In this document: piece by piece, positions 33,661 to 44,130 of the stretch
Layout of the letters: each line of letters opens with the position of its first letter
Position numbering within the stretch: the stretch's first letter is position 1
DNA from: Hemileia vastatrix
Lineage: Eukaryota > Basidiomycota > Pucciniomycetes > Pucciniales > Zaghouaniaceae
DNA: 64,000 nt
Direction: 5' to 3'
NCBI GenBank assembly: GCA_030280995.1
Contig: JASXTE010000005.1
Span: 26,774,501-26,838,500 of the forward strand
Program-made: the position numbers and the translations under genes
Notes under the pieces: model-generated
The model's input: only the letters and a program-made list of their open reading frames with translations
Database searches by the model: none
What the model was told of the DNA's origin: nothing

Positions 33661-34989
33661 ATGTCTTCTTCTTCATATTCACCCCTTACTTCTCTATCAT
33701 CTTCATCTTTATCCTCTTTATCATCGTTATCTTTATCATCTCTATCATCTTCTTCAAAATCAACTTCAATACAATCATCTTCTTAATCATCAAAAAAAAT
33801 TAATGATAATCAGTCTCATCAGAATAAAAGATATCTGGAAAAAAAATTCTTCTTCTAAATCATCAAAAAAAATTAAAGATAATCAGTCTCATCAGAAGAA
33901 AAGATATTTGAAAAAAAAAATTCATCATCTAAATCACCAAAAAAAATTAAAGATAATCAGTCTCATCAGAAGAAAAGATATCTGAAAAAAAATTCTCTGT
34001 GAAAGTTTTTTTTGTCATATCCTAATCATTTTTTTTCATAAAAACTAAAGTAGATAAAAAAAATCAATATCCAAAAAAATTACCAGAAGATATCAAATAT
34101 CTAACCATATTTGGAGATGATTAAGTTGCTGCAGTTATCAGTAATACTTATAAGGCTCAATTCATTTTGGAATTTCAGTCATTTGATGGTGTAAAAGATG
34201 AATCTTTTAATCAACTATCAGATGTTATCATAACTCTTTATCAAATAGCTTTGGTTTGGTTACCTATAAGGAATACAAATTTGTTGGGTGGTATCATGAT
34301 TGGATTTGGTTGGAGACCAGGTTTTGTTAAAGGATATTCTCTTGGTATGTCTAATAAATTTTTTTCTATTCTTAATATCATTTCACTTATTTCATTTATA
34401 TAGGTTATATTCATTGCTCAAGAGTATCACTAAAGCTCAAAAAGATGAAGATTTTTGCTTATGGGACACTCTACCTTCCTTTAACTCTTTTCTTGCTCTT
34501 TGACTCAAAAAGCTCTGTAATAAAGCATTTGAAAAAAATGATGAACTTGCAACCAAAGTTGGAATACCAAATTGGTGTGACTGTGAATGGGAAGATATCA
34601 CCCACAAATATCTTTTATTTTCAAATGTTATTATCCCTCATTCTGGATTCCACAATAGGATTCATATTGATAGGAATGTTGCCAATTTTCTTACTTTTGG
34701 TATATTCTCATATATCAATCCAATAACTGGCCAACCAATACCATATCCAGCTAAAATCAAAGGATATGGTTTATATTTTCCACAACACTGGTGCCTCATT
34801 GATTTTGGTTTGGGAAATGGTATCATCAAAATTATTTGGAATTCTTCTAAAGATAATCATCAAATGACCAAAGCTCCTTCTGGTTTGGAATCCTGTCAAG
34901 ATTTCACACATTTTGGTTGCTCATTTCAAATTAGTCATAAGTTGATTCAAAGAATCAGCAAGGTAAAGAAAGAAGGTAAAGTTAATTGA
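33661..34989 (+). pseudogene. TET/JBP-like 2-oxoglutarate/Fe(II) dioxygenase carried by T
   Basis: The N-terminus is a Ser-rich tract followed by three tandem copies of a basic repeat (SSKSSKKIKDNQSHQKKRYL, about 33783-33990). The catalytic part reads NTNLLGGIMIGFGWRPGFVKG, then after an intron (GTATGT...ATATAG, 34345-34403) WDTLPSFNSFLAL. It continues with HSGFHNRIHIDRNVANF, in which H-I-D at 34663-34671 is the iron-binding HxD, then TFGIFSY, IKGYGLYFPQHWCLIDFG and IIKIIWNSSKDNHQM, where the His at 34858 is the likely distal ligand. This order matches the Tet-like 2OG-FeII domain of fungal TET/JBP proteins as I know it. Those enzymes oxidise 5-methylcytosine. Stops at 33786, about 34121 and about 34500, poly-A length shifts and a one-base frame change at the intron make it a pseudogene. 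No similarity search was run. Confidence 0.75.
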
Positions 34990-35325
34990 TTTAAAAAAAC
35001 TTTATCTAGATCCAAAAAGTACGGGGATTAGAGTTGTCATCAAAAAATTTATATTTTTTCATAAATTTTTAATAAATATTTTTTATATATCAATTTTCTC
35101 AAGTAAAGTGATGAGCCAACAGCCTTTGGTTGTATAATAGGTAATCATGATAACATTTATTTGTTTCATGGGTTCCTCTAGCCTATATCTGTGAAAAATT
35201 CCAAACTTTTGTTTCTAGATTTGATCTGCATTTTGGCTTGAGGAATAGTCATTACTTTAAACTAGGGAGATTGATATATATATTTGATATTTATTTAATA
35301 ATTTATGTAATTATATTAAATTTAG
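34990..35325 (+). other. Spacer downstream of the dioxygenase gene
   Basis: This AT-rich stretch has no recognisable coding or structural signal. Confidence 0.45.
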
Positions 35326-35765
35326 ATGACTTCCACCCCTTACTTCAATAAAATGCAGGGGGGGTATTGCCAAATTTTCAAATTTTACATGTAAAATTGA
35401 TGACTTAGAAAAATTTTGGTGATACCCATCCCCTGGCTTCAACAAAATGCAGGGGAGAGTATTGCCAATTTTTTAAAACAGATATAGAGTTTTTTTGACT
35501 TGTAAATATTTTGGTGAAAATTTTTTGGTGATACCCGTCCCTTACTTCAATGAAATCCATGGGGGGTTTGCCAAAATTTCTTATAAGACTTGTGAAATTC
35601 TTTACATGTAAGAATTTTGGGGATACCGGGAAAATTTAGCGGGTAGTAAAGCCAAAGTTTCATATAAGGCTTTCAAGATTCATGACATAAAAGAATTTTT
35701 GTGATACCCACCCCTTACTTCAAAAAAATACAGGGGTGGGGGATTGTCAAATTTTCAAAGGAGAC
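35326..35765. repeat. Four tandem foldback repeats in T (GGTGATACCC...GGGTATTGCC)
   Basis: About four units of roughly 110-130 bp each have GTGATACCCACCCCTTACTT followed by AATGCAGGGG and GGTATTGCCAAA, so each can form a hairpin. The reverse complement matches the units at 417-662 outside the transposon. One unit near 35622-35660 is degenerate. Confidence 0.7.
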
Positions 35766-35913
35766 ATGAAAATTTTATTTAAAAAAAGAATATTTAACAT
35801 TAAAATATGAAAATTCAAGTAATGTTTGATAGAGTAATGAAATACAGGAAAATATTGTAAATTTTATGTACAAATAAATATGAACAGTTGAAGTGTGAGA
35901 GAAATAAAACAAA

Positions 35914-37264
35914 CTAGTCATCCAACAATTCCTTTAAACATTCAATTTCCTCAACAGATTTATTAGCTTTAAAACATTCTATCAAGAAATCTTTCTTTTT
36001 GGAATTTTCTTCGTGATCAAACTTATATTTCATCTGCTCTAATAGGTTTGGATTTTCAAGTGTTTTCTCCTCTTTTTTTTGATTTTTCAATATTTAGAGT
36101 TAACTCATACTTCCTTTCCTCCAAATCTTGGGCCCAATCATCCTTCCGTAAAGAGAGCTTGTACTTCCTCTCTTCCAAATCTTGTAGCCTATCATCCCTC
36201 CTTGAAGAGAGCTTGTATTTCTTCTTTTCAAAGCTTAGAGTCTCTTTAGCAATTTTCACTTGTTCTAGAGTGATAATAAAAATTAATATAAAGTGGAAGA
36301 AAATTAGAGTAAAGTAATAAGAGTTATGGTATCACTTACCAGCATCACTTTTCTCTAAAAGTTGTTCCATAGACGAAAAAGGGGTTTGTGATGAAGTATC
36401 ACCTTTTTGTCTTCTTTGTGAGTGGAAATTTAGACTACATGAAGCCCTACGCTTCTTGTTCAAGGTCATATTTTCCTCCTCATCATTGTAACTAACTTCA
36501 GACTCAGTTGATTCAGGATCCTGGGTTTGTTTGTCAGCCTTTTAAGAAATAAGAAGAAGATAAGTAAATAAAAAATAGAATTGATAAGATAAAAGAAAAA
36601 AGAAACAGACCTGAGTTAGATTTGGTTGGGTTAAATCACCAATAGGATCTACATAAAAGCTATCTAGATTTGTTTCATTCAAATGAGGGGAGGCTTGAGT
36701 GGAGGAAGAGGATGGGAAAAGATTTGCTTCAACATCATGTTCGGAGATAGTATCTTCTCCATCCAACATGTTTACAGGATTAACATTGGCTCGCTCTCCA
36801 AAAATTGAATCCATCTATTTAAAGTAAGGACATAAAGATTCAAGTTTATTGTCTATGGATTTGATACGCTTAGTTATATCAATTTCGGTAACCCCAAAAC
36901 CAGTGGAAGATGAAAGAGCCTTTGCCTTCTTTTATTTGGCTCAGTAATTCTTGAAGCATTCAGAAATCTGTTTAGGCAAAAGATCAATCCTTCCTTTGGT
37001 CTTATTCTGTAATTCATTTGCCATTAGAAGATGGCCATTAACTTTTGATGCTGGGGGCCGTCCTACTTTAGTTGCATACTCAGTACAAAAACAAGAATCA
37101 TAGTTAGATTTTGTTTTCAGCTAGTTGATAAGAATTAGATGATCATCTTTTTTTAATTGAAAAGTCTTAGATTTCTCAGCTGAGCAGGGGAAAGAGGAAG
37201 TAATGGGATTTGAAGAACAACTGGGTGATGGCTGCCTTTGAGATGATCTAGGACGAAGAGGCAT
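35914..37264 (-). pseudogene. Myb/SANT-like protein of T (Harbinger partner)
   Basis: The gene starts at the ATG at 37262-37264 (MPLRPRSSQRQPSPS). The DNA-binding-like domain reads DDHLILIN, LKTKSNYDSCF, KVGRPPASK, GRIDLLPKQISECFKNY and TGFGVTEIDITKRIKS, then MDSIFGERANVNP. Two introns (about 36539-36610 and 36266-36340, the latter with a GTAAGT donor) separate an acidic linker from a charged coiled coil with a 16-residue repeat (RDDRLQDLEERKYKLS). One frameshift near 36060 leads to a C-terminus ending ECLKELLDD at 35914. Stops near 37127, 36944 and 36832 break it. PIF/Harbinger transposons typically encode such a protein to bind DNA and assist the transposase. I recognise the TGFGVTE pattern from rust fungal proteins. 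Confidence 0.75.
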
Positions 37265-37630
37265 GTTAAAATATAAATGAAGATGAAAAGGAGCAGTAAC
37301 AAGCAGATGAGATAGAGAGATGAAAAGGAGCAGAAACAAGCTTATAAGATAGCGAGATGAAAAGGAGCAGAAACAAGCAGATAAGATGGTGAGGGGTTCT
37401 GAGCGGATAGAATGAACAGGATGGGATGAGAATAAGAGCGCACAGAAAGGTAGAAGGCATATCCAGAGAGTAGTCCAAGATGTGGTTATGGCAGAATGTA
37501 GGTCAAGATGTGGTTATGACAGAAAGTTGTCCAAGATGTGGTTATGAAAAATTGAGTAAAAAAATGTCGGATAAGAGGTGAACATTGAAAGGTAAAGTGT
37601 CTAATAACCCAATCATTAGCAAAAATAATT
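37265..37630. repeat. Subterminal tandem repeats of T
   Basis: Three roughly 38-bp copies of GATGAAAAGGAGCAGAAACA lie at about 37278-37390. Three roughly 28-bp copies of GTCCAAGATGTGGTTATG follow at about 37473-37550. They lie between the Myb-like gene and the right end, where transposase or Myb-protein binding sites might be expected. Confidence 0.6.
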
Positions 37631-37634
37631 GTGG

Positions 37635-38581
37635 TGTGGTGATCCAAACCTGGGTAGGCCTTTGGAGTGCATATTTGGAGGTATTTGGTATGTAGGGTGT
37701 TATTGGGGTTATGGTGTTATTAGTGGTTTTTTTCATCTTTAGGTGATATTTAGCAGTGTTTATGGAGGCTTAAGCTAGGGTCACTTATTATGTCTTAGCT
37801 TAATGTCCTTTCTTTTCTCTTAATTTTGGTATCCCTTATGGGTGGTTACCTTGCTTTATAGGGTAGTTATGGTGTTGTTATTGGTATTTATCAGATGTTT
37901 ATTGCTTAGTGCTGCTTATGTAGGCTTAAGCTAGGGTCACTTATTATGTTTCAGCTTATTTTCCTTCATTTTATTTTCATTTTGGTATGTCTTATGTGTG
38001 TTTATCTTGTTTATTAGTGAAGTTATGGGTTTTTAGGGTTTTTTAGGGTTTTTATGGGTTGTATGGGTGTTTTAGGACGTAGAAGTGGCCAGCCCGCCCC
38101 CAAGCGGCCTGCCTGCCCCTAAGCGGAGCCGCCTCTAAGCGGCCTGGCTGCCTGGGCGCTGGCGAAGCGCTAAAATGCACTTTTATGCATTAAAAAGTCT
38201 GGGAAAGCTGGATTTTGGGCAGGGAATTGGTCAGGGTGGTCTGTGCACTGGCTGTATGATGCGTGTGTGGGAAGATCTTTAGGGAATCATCTTATCTCTT
38301 TACTCATCGCCTCTCTATTCCTCACTGTCTTATTGGCTTGTGTTTTGTTGAAATATATATTACTGTTAATTTCAACTCTTTCTAGTAGTCTGTCTGGGAC
38401 TATTATCTTCACTTTTAAAGGGGTCAAGTGTGTTTAATTAGAGGGTCTAGCAAACAGATCTCCAATTTTCTGCAACAGATAAATCTAACTTGTTTTTCTA
38501 AAGGGACAGGGGTTATTCTCTCTGGTTTTTCTCCAACTCCCTTGTTCAAGGCCTATAGCTAGTACTATATGATTGTCTACA
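37635..38581 (+). repeat. 5' LTR of Gypsy derivative E3
   Basis: This 947-bp LTR begins TGTGGTGATCCAAACC, ends GATTGTCTACA, and nearly matches the 3' copy at 42599-43528. The flanks are GTGG (37631-37634) and GCGG (43529-43532). A GC-rich block lies at about 38080-38180. Confidence 0.92.
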
Positions 38582-38585
38582 TTTC

Positions 38586-38602
38586 TGGCGCCCAACGTGG
38601 GG
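38586..38602 (+). promoter_or_regulatory. Primer-binding site of E3
   Basis: TGGCGCCCAACGTGGGG starts five bases after the LTR and is intact and identical to that of element A. Confidence 0.8.
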
Positions 38603-38819
38603 TCAAATCTGTTGGCTTTTTGGAATCTCTGTTGATCTAGGCTTCTCTCTTTGGTGGATCTCTTTTGGTTGATTTTGAATTTGGTGCTATATCTCTTTGT
38701 GGCTGGTCTAGGGGTCTTCTTTTCTGTTGGTTTTGGTCCCTCCTAGGTCTCTAAGGCTACTGGGGGGGACTTTGGCTATCTTTGGTGGAGATTGGAGGCT
38801 GTAACTTGGAATTCCTAGG

Positions 38820-40107
38820 ATGGTTAGGATTCAGTCTTGGGATTGTTCAAGGTTTTGGGGAGAGGATTCAAAGGGGTTTTTGGCTAGGTTTGAGGTTGCT
38901 GCTGAGATTGATGGGGCCTCACTTTTGGACATGGTTAGGCAAGTAATCTTTTTCATTGGCAATAGGGAGGTGGAGAAGGAAGTTTCTGTTATGGAAGGAT
39001 ATAGGATTCAGGACTGGGGAAAGTTGAAGACTGAAATGATTAAAAGGTGGCCTAATACTTTCTCAATGGTGGATCTTCATGGGATTTCTAGGAAGTGGGA
39101 ATTGAAAGGTGGTGTAACTTCTCTTTCTCAGTATGGGGAATTTATGGAGGAGTTTGGGGAGGCTCTGGATTATCTGGTATATAATGATATATTACCACAT
39201 GAAGATGGGGCCAAATATGTTTTTTGGAGTTCCATGGGTAGGAATATAAAGGTGGAGGTTTTGGAGATTCTTTTCAAGGCTGACTTGATGAAGACTCTTC
39301 CAAATGGGGAAAATACGATTCCTGGTATGGCTATTCTGAAGGAGGTTATTTTGGGATATTTGGATGGTATGATGGATAGGGATGTGGAATCTGGAGAGGA
39401 AATCCTGTTGGATGGAGAGGTTCAGGAGACTGTTGTGGAAAATTCAGTCTCTAGGGAGGTGTTGGAGCCATCAATTTTGGAAGATGGGGACTCTGATGAT
39501 GTTTATGAAAATGATTTTTCTTTTCCAAAGGATTCCATAGGATCTCAAGAATGTGCTTCACTGGATGTTTTGGAAATGTACACACTGGAGGATCAGTGTA
39601 TTTCCTCAAGTTTGGGTGAATTATGTGGGAAGGAGGACTTGTCTGGTCATGAAGAAGGATTTTAAGATATTGAGAAGGAATCTGTGGTGGATGAATGGTT
39701 GTTGAGGGATGATTATTTTTCTTTCTCAAGTTCAGATAATGTCTTATTGGAGGAGGATGTATCAGTTGAATTTTTGGATGTACAGAAAGATTCTGTCTTG
39801 GATCGTTTTCAAATAGAGGAAGATTATTTTCAGGTGGTTCCCTCAAGATCAGAAGTTATCTGCTTGGAGGAGGATTTTTTATTTTGATGTTATGGATGTT
39901 ATTCTGGAGGATTTTTCAGATTCTAAGCAAGATTCCTGTAGGAAAGGGGAAAATTGTGATGTTTTGGATGTCACTGGTATAGAGGTTGATTTTAAAGATG
40001 TGGTGGAGGATCCAGATGTTTCACAGGGTGGAGAATTTATTGATTCTGCTAATGTGAAATATGGAAGACTCAGTGTAAGGAGGATGGAAGATTTTTTGGA
40101 GGTCTGA
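38820..40107 (+). pseudogene. gag: Gag-like protein of E3 with acidic tail
   Basis: The 281-codon open frame from 38820 is the longest intact Gag segment of the E family. It reads IQSWDCSRFWGEDSKGFLAR, DMVRQVIFFIGNREVEKE and KRWPNTFSMVDLHGISRKWE, matching element A Gag. After one TAA at 39663 the same frame continues to 39887 as a strongly acidic segment (DDYFSFSSSDNVLLEEDVS, LEEDFLF). The remainder to 40107 is in another frame. There is no zinc knuckle, protease, RT or integrase. E4 Gag has a similar acidic tail. The protein may use other elements' enzymes for movement, which I infer from the missing pol. Confidence 0.8.
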
Positions 40108-40600
40108 TGTTGGGATATCAGAATTGGAAGAGGAGATTAGGGGGTTCAAGCCCTAGGGGCAAACTTATTGGTTTAAACCTTGGGATTTCAAGAATCTGAT
40201 TCCTCCGAAATGAGGATAAGCTACTTAATTTGTTTTGGTTTTGCTTAATTTGGCCTCTATGTATTTGGTCAGGATTATTTTTGTTTTGTCCAATTCTTTT
40301 CAGTCTCTCTGGTTCAAGTCCCTATATAAAAAAGGGAGGCCGGGCGGCTTCAGGTGGCACCTCCGACGTTGGGCAGCCCACCCGTAATGAAAAAAAAAAA
40401 AATCTTAGTATAATGAAGATGGAAGAAAAGAAAAATTCAAGTGAAGATGGGTATTTTATTTAAAAGAAAATGAAGATAAAAATGAAGATTATTGGTTTTA
40501 TTTCACCTCCAGCATGAGGTTAAACTGCAAAATTTTATTTCTAAATTGGATTTTTTTTGGCTTTAAAGAATTTTAATGGTTTTTTATGGGAGAAGATTTG
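40108..40600 (+). other. E3 internal junction where pol is missing
   Basis: From the Gag end the sequence passes a GC-rich patch resembling an A/B/D LTR segment (about 40337-40385), then the CTCCAGCATGAGGTTAAACTGC leader motif. It then goes straight into the 3' H1 units. Relative to element A, nearly all of pol is deleted. Confidence 0.65.
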
Positions 40601-40609
40601 TGTTGGAAA

Positions 40610-41165
40610 ATCCTTTTTGTTAGAAGGTACCCAGGGGTGGGGCTTCTAGATTTTATTTTGGCAAGTGTGGGGGTGACTGATGGGCTGGCTGCTCTATCAA
40701 CTGTTACCCCAGATTGTATGTTTCCAACCCCTTCTCTTAATTTTGTTGAATTCTAGTATTGGTTTTTTTTCTTTAACAGGTTTTTAGTCCACCATGACTT
40801 TAAACTGGAAATTCTTTTGGTCTTCAAGTGCTGGACCCCTCATGTTTATTGGTTTTGTTTAATTTTGTTGGATGTTGTGTTTTTGTTAGAAGGTACCCAG
40901 GGGGGCTTCTAGATTTTGCGTTGGCAAGTGTGGGGGTAACTGATGAGCTGGCTGCTCTGTAGAACAGTTACCCCGAATGTCTGTTTCAAGCCTTTGGTTT
41001 TTTTCTAGTTGAATTCTAGTGTTGTTTTTTTGTAATTCAGGTTTTTAGTCCTCTATGACTTTAAACTGGATTGCCTTGGATGTCTTTTGGTGCTTTTGGA
41101 TTGGTGGTGGATCACTGGTGGTCTCCCATCATTTTTACTTATTGGAGGGAGCCCACCCAGTGATC
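40610..41165 (+). repeat. H1 units and H3 module of E3
   Basis: Two H1 units carry hairpins at 40669-40710 and 40933-40974; the second has perfect 10-bp arms GGGGTAACTG and CAGTTACCCC. They are followed by H3 (41110-41165, GATCACTGG...CCAGTGATC). Order and spacing match E1 and, in reverse, A. Confidence 0.82.
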
Positions 41166-41385
41166 TCTTCTGTTGACCTGGAGCTGGCTTTACTATGTGG
41201 TTCTAGGGTGTTGGCTGTGAAAGTGGTGGATTCAAGATTTTTTTCTTTTTTTCTCTTTTTTTTCTTTTAATTTTTTTATGGAGGCTATGTTTGTTCAAAG
41301 GCTCAACATAGGGCTCTGGCAATGTTTTTGGTAGAAGAGAAGGAGTCAAAATAAAAATAAAAAAATTAAATTTTTTTAGGTGTGA

Positions 41386-41455
41386 CCACATCAAGATGCA
41401 CTTGGATGTGGGTAAGGTATCAGGGGATCAGCTCATCAATTGGCTGGGGGATACC
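41386..41455 (+). repeat. H2 module of E3
   Basis: CCACATCAAGATGCACTTGG followed by ATGTGG, then GGTATC...GCTCATCAATTGGCTGGGGG...GATACC. Both hairpins are intact apart from single changes. Confidence 0.75.
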
Positions 41456-41539
41456 ATTTTATTTTGTTTTATTTGTTAAAGGAGGTTAAATGTTTGGCTT
41501 TGATGGTTTTTGGTTTGGGGATTTATGGGATATATCTTC

Positions 41540-42290
41540 AAGATTTTTTTCTGGAAGGTCCTTCAAGACTTCAAGCTGAATTTTTTTAATTATGGGATAT
41601 ATCTTCAAGATTTTTTTTCTGGAAAGTCCTTTAAGACTTTAAACTTATCTTTTAATTACGGGCTCAAGATTTTTTGACGTCCATCAAGACTTTAAACTGA
41701 AAATTCTGTTAGTCCTCCAAGACTTAAAACTGGCTGGTTGTTAAAGATTTATTCAAGAATTTAATTTTACTACTGTGGATCTAGTAGTCTTTTAAGACTT
41801 TAAACTGGCTTGTTTCAAGATTTTGTCAAGAATTAGTCTGTCAAGACTTTAAACTGAACACTGTGTTAGTCCCCCAAGACTTTAAACTGAGGATTGTTGA
41901 TAGTGAAGTCCCCCAAGACTATAAACTGAGGAATGGGAGGCAGTGTGAGGTGGAAGTTTAAAGGCAGAAGGATCCAAGGGGGAACTTCTGAATTTTGTAA
42001 AGGCAAGTTTGGGGGTGACTGATGGGCTGGCAGCTCTATATACAGTTACCTTAGAAAGTTAGTTACTTCTCTAAATCTTTTTCTGGTTGATCTCTGGTTC
42101 TGGGTTCTATGATTCAGGTTTTTTCAGTCCCCCAAGACTATAAACTGAGGATTTTTGGAGTCCCCCAAGACAAGAAACTGAGGGCTGTTAGTCCCCCAAG
42201 ACTTTAAACTGAGGGCTCTTAGTCCCCCAAGACTTTAAACTGAGGGTTGTGAGTCCCCCAAGACTATAAAATGAGGAAATTTTTATGCTG
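41540..42290 (+). repeat. Short-repeat array of E3
   Basis: At least a dozen copies of AGTCCCCCAAGACTTTAAACTG occur at irregular spacing, most conserved near 42125-42275. One H1 hairpin is embedded (42012-42051). There is no room for antisense ORF b between H2 and this array, so E3 has lost it. Confidence 0.8.
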
Positions 42291-42598
42291 GTAGAAGGTT
42301 ATAGTCGGGAAGACTTGTCAACTGGATATCACTTTTCATTGTTGGAGGCTGGTACAGCCAGAGTTGTAATTCAGGAAAAGAAGAAAGAGATTCTTTTCAA
42401 AGAGATAGATTTAATTTAAAGGCATGGTGAAAGAGAAGTTTTAAAGAAGAAGCTTGGATTGCTGGTTCAGAAGTTCACTTAGGATGGAATAAGATCTGGT
42501 GGAAGAGATAAATGGGCTGTTTGTAAAGATTCTGAAGAGGTGCTTTAACATGGTTGTTGGCAAAGGAAGAATGAGGAAATTCTTGATTGGAGGGAGGA

Positions 42599-43528
42599 TG
42601 TGGTGATCCAAACCTGGGTAGGCCTTTGGAGTGCATATTTGGATGTATTTGGTATGTAGGGTGTTATTGGGGTTATGGTGTTATTAGTGGTTTTTTTCAT
42701 CTTTAGGTGATATTTAGTAGTGTTTATGGAGGCTTAAGCTAGGATCACTTATTATGTCTTAGCTTAATGTCCTTTCTTTTCTCTTCATTTTGGTATCCCT
42801 TATGGGTGGTTACCTTGCTTTATAGGGTAGTTATGGTGTTGTTATTGTTATTTATCTGATGTTTATTGCTTAGTGCTGCTTATTTAGGCTTAATCTAGGG
42901 TCACTTATTATGTCTCAGCTTATTTTCCTTCATTTTATTTTCATTTTGGTATGTCTTATGTGTTTTTATCTTGTTTATTAGTGAAGTTATGGGTTTTTAG
43001 GGTTTTTTAGGGTTTTTATGGGTTGTATGGATGTTTTAGGGCCTAGAAGTGGCCAGCCCGCCCCCAAGAGGCCTTCCTGCCCCTAAGAGGCCTGGCGGCC
43101 TGGGCGCTGGGGAAGCGCTAAAATGCACTTTTATGCATGAAAAAGGTAGGGAAAGCTGGATTTTGGGCAGGGAATTGGTCAGGGTGGTCTGTGCACTGGC
43201 TGTATGATGCGTGTGTGGGAAGATCTTTAGGGAATCATATTATCTCTTTACTCATAGCCTCTCTGTTCCTCACTGTCTCATTGGCTTGTGTTTTGTTGGA
43301 ATATATTACTGTTCATTTCAACTCTTTCTAGTAGTCTGTCTGGGACTATTATCTTCACTTTTAAAGGGGTCAAGTGTGTTTAATTAGAGGGTCTAGCAAA
43401 CAGATCTCCAATTTGCTGCAAAAGATAAATCTCACTTGTTTTTCTAAAGTGAGAGGGGTTATTCTCTCTGGTTTTTCTCCAACTCCCTTGGTCAAGGCCT
43501 ATAGCTAGTACTATAGGATTGTCTACAG
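42599..43528 (+). repeat. 3' LTR of E3
   Basis: This 930-bp LTR is preceded by the polypurine tract TTGGAGGGAGGA. It starts TGTGGTGATCC and ends GATTGTCTACA, and GCGG follows at 43529-43532. It is about 17 bp shorter than the 5' copy, partly in the GC-rich block (about 43045-43130). Confidence 0.92.
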
Positions 43529-43604
43529 CGGAAGATAATTGTGGTATGCAGATTATTTTCCGCAATTAATTTAATTTCAGATCAGTGAACATTGATACCC
43601 CCTA

Positions 43605-44130
43605 TTAAGTTGAATTCTAGTTCTCTGCTTTTATTCAGGTTTTTGTCCTCTATGGCTTCTTGGTGGTTGATTACTGGTGGTCTCCCATAATTCTTATGTA
43701 TTGGATGGAGCCCACCCAGTGACCTTCTCTTTGGACCTGGATTTGCTTCTGTGATTTGTTGTGAAGAAATGGAATTGTAGTGGTCTTAGATTTTTTTTCT
43801 TTTATTTTCTTTTATTTTGTTGGTGAGGGTTATTTTATAAAATCAAAAAAATATTTGGGTGTACCACATCAGGGTCACCTGGATGTGGGCAAGAATTTGT
43901 GCAGAAATTCTCTTACATTGGCCAGGCAATGCTGTTTTTCTTTTTCATTATTATTTCATAAGTTTCTTTTATTCATTCATTTTATTTTGTTTCATTTTTA
44001 AGTTTTTCTTAATATGTTTAAATCATTTTTCAAATCTTTAAATCTTTGAAAGGTTTATCCACATCAAGGTGCACTTGGATGTGGGTAAGGTATCAGGGGA
44101 TTAGCTGACCAATTGGCTAGGGGATACAAT
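43605..44130 (+). repeat. E1 3' region resumed: end of H1 unit, H3 and two H2 modules
   Basis: The interrupted H1 unit continues with AGTTGAATTCTAG. H3 is at 43669-43722, H2-like modules are at 43865-43889 and 44059-44127, each with CCACATC...GATGTGG arms. Confidence 0.78.

Larger units (their letters stand above)
30465..43604 (+). mobile_element. PIF/Harbinger-type DNA transposon T carrying a TET/JBP-like gene
   Basis: The ends are GGGGGTATCAATGTTCA (30465-30481) and its perfect reverse complement (43586-43602). TTA flanks both sides (30462-30464 and 43605-43607), matching the TWA target preference of the PIF/Harbinger superfamily. Removing it restores a continuous H1 unit of E1 (CCTTGGTTTTATTA joined to AGTTGAATTCTAG). 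Two extra bases (TA) precede the right TSD. Without the nested element E3 the transposon is about 7.2 kb. It carries a Harbinger transposase (+), a TET/JBP-like dioxygenase (+) and a Myb/SANT-like gene (-), all decayed. Two repeat-rich spacers separate the genes. Confidence 0.88.

Noticed and set aside
33783..33990. The tandem 66-bp repeats in the dioxygenase gene as an independent microsatellite.
   Set aside because: They encode the same basic peptide and sit between the Ser-rich start and the catalytic domain, so they are better seen as part of the gene, with slippage in the A runs.
41540..42290. The short-repeat array considered as a CRISPR array.
   Set aside because: Repeats are imperfect, spacing is irregular, the context is a eukaryotic retroelement and no cas genes exist.
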